Made by a program: the position numbers and the translations under genes
The notes under the pieces: generated by a model
Told to the model about the DNA's origin: nothing
Databases searched by the model: none
What the model saw: only the letters and a program-made list of their open reading frames with translations
Origin: Sphingobacterium tenebrionis
Lineage (GTDB): Bacteria; Bacteroidota; Bacteroidia; Sphingobacteriales; Sphingobacteriaceae
Reading direction: 5' to 3'
Assembly: GCF_037126265.1 (NCBI RefSeq)
Contig: NZ_JAYLLN010000012.1
Coordinates: 13,534 to 77,533 of the forward strand
DNA length: 64,000 bases
Shown here: positions 58,942 to 64,000 of the stretch, piece after piece
How the letters are laid out: every line of letters starts with the position of its first letter
Numbering within the stretch: position 1 is the stretch's first letter

Positions 58942-59037
58942 AAGCATACTGAAAGTATGCTAAAAGTATGTAAAATGTATGCTTTGCATACTTACTTTAT
59001 ACTTTAACCCTGCTTTAAACATACTTAAAGCACGATT
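58942..59037 (-). repeat. Helically phased 4+4 heptamer element, copy 2 (inverted)
   Basis: Read on the minus strand: leader AATCGTGCTTT, then AAGTATG, AAGCAGG, AAGTATA and AAGTATG with starts at top-strand positions 59026, 59015, 59004 and 58993, exactly 11 bp apart; a 5-bp centre; then CATACAT, CATACTT, CATACTT and TATGCTT, again 11 bp apart, ending at 58942. The plan is the same as in copy 1 (8881-8975): the same leader up to two or three substitutions, the same 11-bp period, 4+4 units and a terminal xxTGCTT unit, while the heptamer word differs. It lies in the 385-bp gap between the S41 peptidase and the gene ending at 59107; I see nothing else in that gap. Confidence 0.8.
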
Positions 59038-59106
59038 ACAGCCCGAAAACAAACATATTTTGAATGGCAAGGTTGGAGACGCTGTAGAGAAAATGGATAA
59101 TAAATG

Positions 59107-59730
59107 TTAAAGAAGAAAAGAATCCGGTGAATTTATTGAAACATGATTCAACGCTGCGAACTGCAATTGGTCTTCAAAGGCATTATATACAATCACCCAG
59201 TCAAAATCTGCCGGGAAAAGAACAACATCATTTCCTTGAATATCTAATATATTAGCAGTAGCATATTCCGCGAACTGCTTCAGGTCTACCTCCAGCATTA
59301 ATGAATATTCCACCCAGCACAGATAAGCGAATTGGTCAAATAAGCGTTGTTCCTTAATAAGGTCCTGCAATACACCACACTGAGTACCCATCACGGCTAC
59401 AATCGGCAGCTCAGGAAAATAACGCGTTGTATGTACTGTGGGATACCGTTTCATTAACTGTTTCAGCAAATTAGTATCGACCTCTATAGGTATTGGTGGT
59501 AGATTGTGATGCATCAATGTATCATCGCGGAGCTGTTCCAACAGTATAGCTTGCAAGTCGTTAGGAACAGCGCGTAGCGACACCACCCGAAAGCGAATAT
59601 CCAAATGTTTCATTTCGGCTAATACATCCAACAAAGGATATACATAATTCTTTGCAAATGCATCAAACTTAAGTTGTAGCTGTAGGTGCTCCCTTTTTTG
59701 CTTTAGAATATTAATATATGTAGAATCCAT
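59107..59730 (-). CDS. Protein of unknown function, soluble
   Basis: 207 residues from MDSTYINILKQKRE (59730); a weaker start with a basic stretch lies at 59766. No signal peptide. It starts with a basic helical segment (LKQKREHLQLQLKFDAFAKNYVYPLLDVL) and continues as mixed alpha/beta with charged helices. I do not recognise the family. It stands alone on the minus strand between the phased element at 58942 and the WG-repeat cluster, in AT-rich DNA. Confidence 0.5.
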   Translation of the reverse strand: MDSTYINILKQKREHLQLQLKFDAFAKNYVYPLLDVLAEMKHLDIRFRVVSLRAVPNDLQAILLEQLRDDTLMHHNLPPIPIEVDTNLLKQLMKRYPTVHTTRYFPELPIVAVMGTQCGVLQDLIKEQRLFDQFAYLCWVEYSLMLEVDLKQFAEYATANILDIQGNDVVLFPADFDWVIVYNAFEDQLQFAALNHVSINSPDSFLL

Positions 59731-59896
59731 ACTGTTTTTCTTTATTTTTAACCACGTATAGTACAAATATTTACGAAACCAACACTCTCCTTAAACAATT
59801 TTATTGATTCTGGTAATAACTTTATGATTCTTAAGTTTCCAATTTAACTTCAATTATTTTGTTTTACTTAAATAGGAGTTTACTAAATGAAGTATT

Positions 59897-61159
59897 TTAC
59901 TTTATCTCATTTCCCTTTTTGTCAATACTAAACCATTTATTATTTAGCGTTACATGAGCTTCTCCACCAGAAAAGCTGGCAACACTATCATATTTTATTG
60001 CAATGATTACTTTACCCTTTTTGTCAATAAAACCCCATTTTTTATTGCTTTTTACAGCTGCTAAGCCTTCAATATAATCTTTAACAATTTCATACACTTC
60101 TTTTCCAGTTTTATCTATAAAATTGATTTTATTGTTTAATACCACCGCTGCCAGACCTTCAGAAAAACTATTGACGATTTCATATTTAAAAGGAATTAAT
60201 TCATTCCCCGTTTTATCTACAAAACTCCATTTATTATTAAATTTTACATTTGCAAATCCTTCGGAAAAATCACCCGCATCCTCATATTTTGAGAGAATTA
60301 CTTCTTTACCTGTTTTATCTAGAAAACCCCATTTATTATTTAGTTTTATTCTTACAAATCCTTCGGAAAAGTTACTGGCAAATTCATATTTCAAAGGAAT
60401 TACTTCATTACCAGTCCTGTCTATAAAGCCAACTTTTTTATTCAATAATACTGCTGCCATGCCTTCGGAAAAAAAAGAAACATCATCATACTTTATAGAC
60501 GTTATTTCTCTACCTGTTTTATCTATAAAACCATATTTATCGAAAAGTTTTACTATTGCAAATCCTTCGGAAAAGCTATCGGCAAATTCATATTTAAAAG
60601 GAATTACCACATTTCCAATTTTGTCTAGAAAGCCTACTTTATTATTTAAAACAACTACTGCCAAACCTTCTGAATAATCTGTAATTCCATCATATTTTAT
60701 AGCGGTGACTACTTTTCCTAGTTTGTCTACAAATCCCCATTTTTTGTTTAAGGCTACTCTTGTCAATCCATCGGAAAAATCATAAACATATCCATATTTT
60801 AAAGGAACAACTTCATTTCCGTTTTTATCAATAAATCCCCATTTATTATCTAATTCTACTCTTGCCAATCCATTGGAAAAACCAAAAGCGTTTTTATATT
60901 TTAAAGGTATTACCACCTTACCTGTTTTATCTATAAAACCATGATAACCATAACTTATAACTTGTGCCAGACCTTCGGAAAATTTACCAACACCCGAATA
61001 TTCATGTTTTGAAAAATTAAATAGTATGTTGCCAGTGCTATCATCAATAATAAGATATTTATCGCCTGAGATGCCCGAGCGATTTATAATAGACTGAGCT
61101 AAGCTAAAGCTTACCATAAATAGCATGATTGTTGTTATGAATAGTTTGATTCCGTACAT
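59897..61159 (-). CDS. Exported WG-repeat protein
   Basis: The 420-residue protein starts at MYGIKLFITTIMLFMVSFSLAQ, a signal peptide; the earlier in-frame start at 61204 lies inside the upstream gene. Eleven repeats of about 33 residues follow with the pattern SEGLAxVxLNNKWGFIDKTGKEVIPxKYExxxSF. WG repeats form beta sheets that probably bind proteins or sugars; no enzymatic role is known. It begins 19 bp after the stop of the upstream frame and ends the AT-rich cluster of exported proteins. The neighbouring genes are frameshifted, but this frame is intact. Confidence 0.88.
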   Translation of the reverse strand: MYGIKLFITTIMLFMVSFSLAQSIINRSGISGDKYLIIDDSTGNILFNFSKHEYSGVGKFSEGLAQVISYGYHGFIDKTGKVVIPLKYKNAFGFSNGLARVELDNKWGFIDKNGNEVVPLKYGYVYDFSDGLTRVALNKKWGFVDKLGKVVTAIKYDGITDYSEGLAVVVLNNKVGFLDKIGNVVIPFKYEFADSFSEGFAIVKLFDKYGFIDKTGREITSIKYDDVSFFSEGMAAVLLNKKVGFIDRTGNEVIPLKYEFASNFSEGFVRIKLNNKWGFLDKTGKEVILSKYEDAGDFSEGFANVKFNNKWSFVDKTGNELIPFKYEIVNSFSEGLAAVVLNNKINFIDKTGKEVYEIVKDYIEGLAAVKSNKKWGFIDKKGKVIIAIKYDSVASFSGGEAHVTLNNKWFSIDKKGNEIK

Positions 61160-61178
61160 GTTTTCTGATTGTTTGTAG

Positions 61179-62258
61179 TTAAAGTAGTCCAAATTTCGTT
61201 GCAATTTTATTCAGTTCGAGTTTCACAATCTCGCCTTCATCGGTTTTTTCGCTTACTTTATCATAAATTTTATTATACTCTAATAGCTTTTTATTGATGT
61301 CTTTTTTGTGTTTCTTTAATTCGGCAGAAGTCCAATTTTCGAACGTAGCGCTTATTCCCAAAATAGTCGGGCTATGGATTTCTTTTATTCGCAAATAAGC
61401 ATATTCAAAATCAAGTAACATTCTAGCTGTTTCCCATTTTAGCTCGCTATTGTTTTTTAATGAACTCTTTTCCATTACTTTTGCCATCAGCTGGCTATAT
61501 TGAAACAATCTGTAAAGAGAATTTCCACCTCGAACTTCCTTGTTAAATAATAAAGACATGATATAATCAAAATTCTCGACCGATTTTTGTATTGTATGAA
61601 CTTCGATTTTATTGTTGGTTAAAAAGATTTCGGGTTCTTTGGAATAACGAACAATTAAAGGGAATGAGCGGTTGATGTCCTGCTCTATTTCAGATCGAAA
61701 TATTTCTGTCCAGTTCGGCTGCCTATTTAATAGTTCCATTGAAATTTCGGAATCAGAAATTGTTTCTAAATATCCTATCAAAGAGTCATAAGCTTCTTTT
61801 TTGGAATTAAATAGCTGGATATAATCCTGAATATCCAAATTGGCTCCTTCATCCAGAAAATAATGGAAAAGAAAATCAATTGATTTCAGTCTGTTGTAAT
61901 CAATGGCTTTCTCATTTTTACAACTCTCTATCAAGTCACTTATCCTCTTCCCTATTTCTGGATTGAATTCAATCTTATAGCCTATAAAAGAATGGGAAAG
62001 CAAATGTGACTTCCATAAATGATAAATGATGTATTGATCTTTATCAGGAAAGTCGACCAAAAATCTCTTAATGATTTTACTTGAAATATCTTTATAATTT
62101 TGTTGCTGTTTCTTTTCTGTCTCGGAAAACTCAATATTATAGATATTCTCATGATATAAGCCTTTTCTTAAATAATCAAATAAAGGCTCATGCTTAGAGA
62201 GTAAACTAAAATAATTGCCAAAGAGTTCTAATATTAGTTTTTCTGTAAGATATCGTCC
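61179..62258 (-). pseudogene. C-terminal part of a split gene of unknown function
   Basis: The frame is open from 62258 down to the stop at 61179, about 359 codons, yet has no ATG or GTG; the first usual start is a TTG at 62060, leaving 66 conserved-looking codons upstream unread. In the -1 direction it joins the end of the gene at 62234-62785: one extra A in the run of five A (62238-62242, coding strand) would turn ILQKN-stop into ILQKKLILELFGNYF and give a single 535-residue protein. No family recognised; the sequence is helical and charged. It may still be expressed from TTG 62060 as a 293-residue protein. Confidence 0.55.
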
Positions 62259-62785
62259 TTAAAATCCAAGACATATAATTCGGATGCTGCTTTTGCAAGA
62301 GGAATATAACTTCTTTCATCTCCACGCGAAGCGAGATGGCGAAACATATGAAATGCTGAGCTAAGAAATTTCGTTTTCTCTTCTTCTCGGATTGTTCTAT
62401 CCGCGACACTTTTATATAGCACTGCTGTTGCAAAGGTTTTAAAATCCGATTCGGGGAGTATGCTTAAGGCTTCAACGATAGGAGTAACCTGCTCAGGATA
62501 TTTATTCATAAAATCGGCATATGAACCTAATGGATTACTAAGATCAAACACAAAAAGATGGAGCTTATCCTCCATATTTCCTCCGTTAAAAATCGCGTCG
62601 TACTCGGTTGTAAGCTTATTAACATCTATCTCTTTGGCATCAAAAATCTTTTGAATATTAACGATCTTAGGGTTCTTCGAATCCGGATAACCAAAAGCTC
62701 CCTTTGCACTGTTCGCATGCTGTGCGAAACTACCGTTCATTATAAACAGCATTAGTGCCAATATAAATAGCTCTAGTGCTCTCAT
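62234..62785 (-). CDS. Exported protein of unknown function (N-terminal part of a probable split gene)
   Basis: 183 residues with a signal peptide (1-21, NGSFAQH) and a helical body (for example NKYPEQVTPIVEALSILPESDFKTFATAVLYKSVADR). The start ATG overlaps the stop of the upstream gene as ATGA. The last codons AAA AAC TAA lie in an A run and one inserted base would carry the frame on into the open stretch 62258-61179. I do not recognise a family. Present as an intact short frame, but probably the front of a broken 535-residue gene. Confidence 0.6.
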   Translation of the reverse strand: MRALELFILALMLFIMNGSFAQHANSAKGAFGYPDSKNPKIVNIQKIFDAKEIDVNKLTTEYDAIFNGGNMEDKLHLFVFDLSNPLGSYADFMNKYPEQVTPIVEALSILPESDFKTFATAVLYKSVADRTIREEEKTKFLSSAFHMFRHLASRGDERSYIPLAKAASELYVLDFKDDILQKN

Positions 62786-63198
62786 TTTACTTTCTTTTTA
62801 TTAATTTCAGTAGCTTTTCCATAATAACGTATGGAAAATATTCCATCATAATCTTTATCATAAAGGAATAGTTCGTCATAATACCCAGAACTAGATATGG
62901 TTAACCATACTTTATAGCCTTCGATAGCAAAAATATATAGTAAATTATTGAGTTTTGGATCTTGATGGCCTTTATTATTTTCTATCTTAATATCTGACAC
63001 AATTGGAAACTTACCGAATTTCTTTTTATTAAAATCAATAAGAAATTCTTTCTCCGATTTAGTATTTTCATTTAAATCATGAGCTGGTTTATATTTTAAG
63101 CTTGCTTTAAACTTATACTTTTGTGCTGCTACACTGTTAAATGCTGCATAGGCTACAACGAATAGCCCAGTTAGACCCAATTTTGCAATTGTTTTCAT
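62782..63198 (-). CDS. Small exported protein of unknown function
   Basis: 138 residues from MKTIAKLGLTGLFVVAYAAFNSVAAQ (63198), a signal peptide; an ATG six codons earlier (63216) is possible. The mature part is basic and beta-rich (FLIDFNKKKFGKFPIVSDIKIENN, YIFAIEGYKVWLTISSSGYYDELFLYDKD) and looks like a small secreted domain that reports on deposited or bound material, but I know no family. It overlaps the next gene by the 4-bp ATGA and so is translationally coupled to it. Confidence 0.6.
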   Translation of the reverse strand: MKTIAKLGLTGLFVVAYAAFNSVAAQKYKFKASLKYKPAHDLNENTKSEKEFLIDFNKKKFGKFPIVSDIKIENNKGHQDPKLNNLLYIFAIEGYKVWLTISSSGYYDELFLYDKDYDGIFSIRYYGKATEINKKKVK

Positions 63199-63259
63199 TC
63201 TTATAAAAATTTTCATTTTATTTTCTCTTTCAAATTAGTAAGTGTCAATTGTTCAATTC

Positions 63260-63592
63260 TCACTGAGGAATATATTTAAATCCATAACATAGTATTTCAT
63301 TTTTCTTATTGATTCTGGGATTAAAACGAAAAATTAATGCTGAACAAGATAGCATTGAGTCGGAAGCCGGAAGCCGTATTTCAGTGTCAACTGTGATCTG
63401 CTTTTTTGAATAGGTACCAATAGTTTAGTAGCACGTATAAATCTAACTCTATCATTTTTTTCTATTAACTTTTTATAGTTTGATTCTTTCACACCTTTGA
63501 AATCTTTAATGTTTTTTTTGTGCCAGCACAGAGACCGTTAGGAAAAACACCATGCCATACATGCTTACCATAATTTTGATGATTCTTGACAT
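63260..63592 (-). pseudogene. Frameshifted gene for a small exported protein
   Basis: The start MSRIIKIMVSMYGMVFFLTVSVLAQ (63592) is a signal peptide, but the frame stops at once after a run of eight A (63512-63519, coding strand). With seven A it continues as KNIKDFKGVKESNYKKLIEK and on to a run of six A (63402-63407); with seven A there it continues to a convincing end, ALIFRFNPRINKKNEI to YIPQ-stop at 63260. One A too many and one too few, so the total of 333 bp is exactly 111 codons. Either the gene is decayed or the run lengths vary. A promoter box and a palindrome lie upstream. Confidence 0.65.
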
Positions 63593-63617
63593 ATTTTATT
63601 AGATTTATTACCTATTA

Positions 63618-63625
63618 CAAAGCTA
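63618..63625 (-). promoter_or_regulatory. Putative -7 box of the frameshifted exported-protein gene
   Basis: TAGCTTTG (63625-63618, minus strand) matches TAnnTTTG exactly, 26 bp before the ATG at 63592. A perfect palindrome lies 20 bp further upstream, over the expected -33 position. Confidence 0.5.
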
Positions 63626-63645
63626 CCCGAACATATCATGTAGAT

Positions 63646-63667
63646 AAATACCTAGAGCTAGGTATTT
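63646..63667. promoter_or_regulatory. Perfect palindromic operator candidate
   Basis: AAATACCTAG and CTAGGTATTT are perfect inverted repeats separated by AG (10-2-10). Placed over the -33 region of the minus-strand promoter at 63618-63625, it looks like a binding site for a dimeric regulator, as expected for an activator or repressor of the exported-protein cluster. The rest of 63668-63959 shows no gene that I can support. Confidence 0.6.
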
Positions 63668-63959
63668 TATTCATCCAATCTGGTAAATTTAGCTTTTGAC
63701 CCCAATATGCTGTTCTCTTAGCATTTCGGAGAAATATTAAGCTCAGCAAAAAAAATAAAATGACTTTCGGATTTTACAAGGGGAAAACTGCATGTTACCT
63801 TAAAAAGGATAAAAAATATCCGATATATTTCTGAATGGATTATTGATAATTAGCACCTTCGCTAGGAAGGAAGGATTGTGCCAGATCTGGGATCAAGCTG
63901 AATCCTTGGGGGGGAATACTAAAAATTTCTTAGTTTAGCATCTTTAAAACAGTTATCCC

Positions 63960-64000
63960 TTGCAAGAAGCCGAACGTAAATTACTATCCTTGTTGATGCC
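63960..64000 (+). CDS. Possible start of a transposase (runs off the right edge)
   Basis: A TTG start at 63960 opens a frame reading MQEAERKLLSLLMP, which resembles the N-terminus of some Bacteroidota ISL3-like transposases (LLSLLLPE). Only 13 codons are visible, so this is weak. Upstream at 63918-63934 lies the near-palindrome ACTAA-N7-TTAGT. Confidence 0.25.
   Translation, partial: MQEAERKLLSLLM

Noticed and set aside
60123..60677. A 184-codon open frame on the plus strand inside the WG-repeat gene, itself repetitive
   Set aside because: It is the antisense shadow of the WG repeats; the minus-strand protein has a signal peptide and a clear repeat family.

Overview
The window reads as chromosome of a Bacteroidota bacterium, most likely a Sphingobacteriaceae member (Sphingobacterium/Pedobacter-like). 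Reasons: a SusC/SusD outer-membrane pair, many lipoprotein and beta-barrel genes, DUF6600 and DUF4286 proteins, a Bacteroidota-type topoisomerase IV A subunit, and promoters of the Bacteroidota form (-33 TTG, -7 TAnnTTTG) instead of -35/-10 boxes. I saw no rRNA, tRNA, CRISPR array or complete insertion sequence.

Layout. 0-3.4 kb: edge of a sensor histidine kinase, an S9 peptidase homologue that has lost its catalytic Ser and His, and a DUF4286 protein. 3.5-7.2 kb: mlaE-mlaF-mlaD-type lipid transport operon followed by a pseudouridine synthase. 7.4-18.6 kb: DUF6600 protein, pncB, a methyltransferase, serS, a BamA/TamA-like lipoprotein, a TrmH-type RNA methyltransferase, an MFS and an AI-2E-family transporter. 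18.7-28.4 kb: a DnaE-type polymerase flanked by two inverted EEP nuclease-like paralogues, a glycosyltransferase/flippase-like/glycosyltransferase operon, and dinB. dnaE and dinB share an identical palindrome about 32 bp before their start codons, which suggests a common damage-response regulator. 28.5-37.3 kb: an esterase, parC and susC/susD. 37.4-45.2 kb: peptidoglycan recycling genes (dipeptide epimerase, NlpC/P60, LD-carboxypeptidase, M14 peptidase) with an asparaginase, msrA and pyrC. 45.3-47.4 kb: small ABC exporter and a Crp/Fnr regulator next to a gene with a CRP-like site. 47.5-51.7 kb: sulfatase and GH116-like glycosidase. 51.9-58.7 kb: lipoprotein, porin-like OMP, SMUG2-like glycosylase, PadR with a HAAS-type membrane protein, RibD-like reductase, S41 protease. 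59.1-64 kb: an AT-rich tract of unrecognised exported proteins and a WG-repeat protein, with at least three apparent homopolymer frameshifts, ending in what may be the start of a transposase.

The most unusual signals are non-coding. Two ~95-bp elements (8881-8975 and, inverted, 58942-59037) have the same blueprint: a conserved AATCGyGCT leader, four heptamers at exactly 11-bp spacing, then four inverted heptamers at 11-bp spacing. The heptamer word differs between the two elements but changes in step on both arms. Two families of REP-like palindromes (GTCATTGCGAGG... and TCATCCTGAGC...) sit mostly between convergent genes; one is nested inside the other at 32.3 kb, and one supplies the C-terminal tail and stop codon of a methyltransferase.
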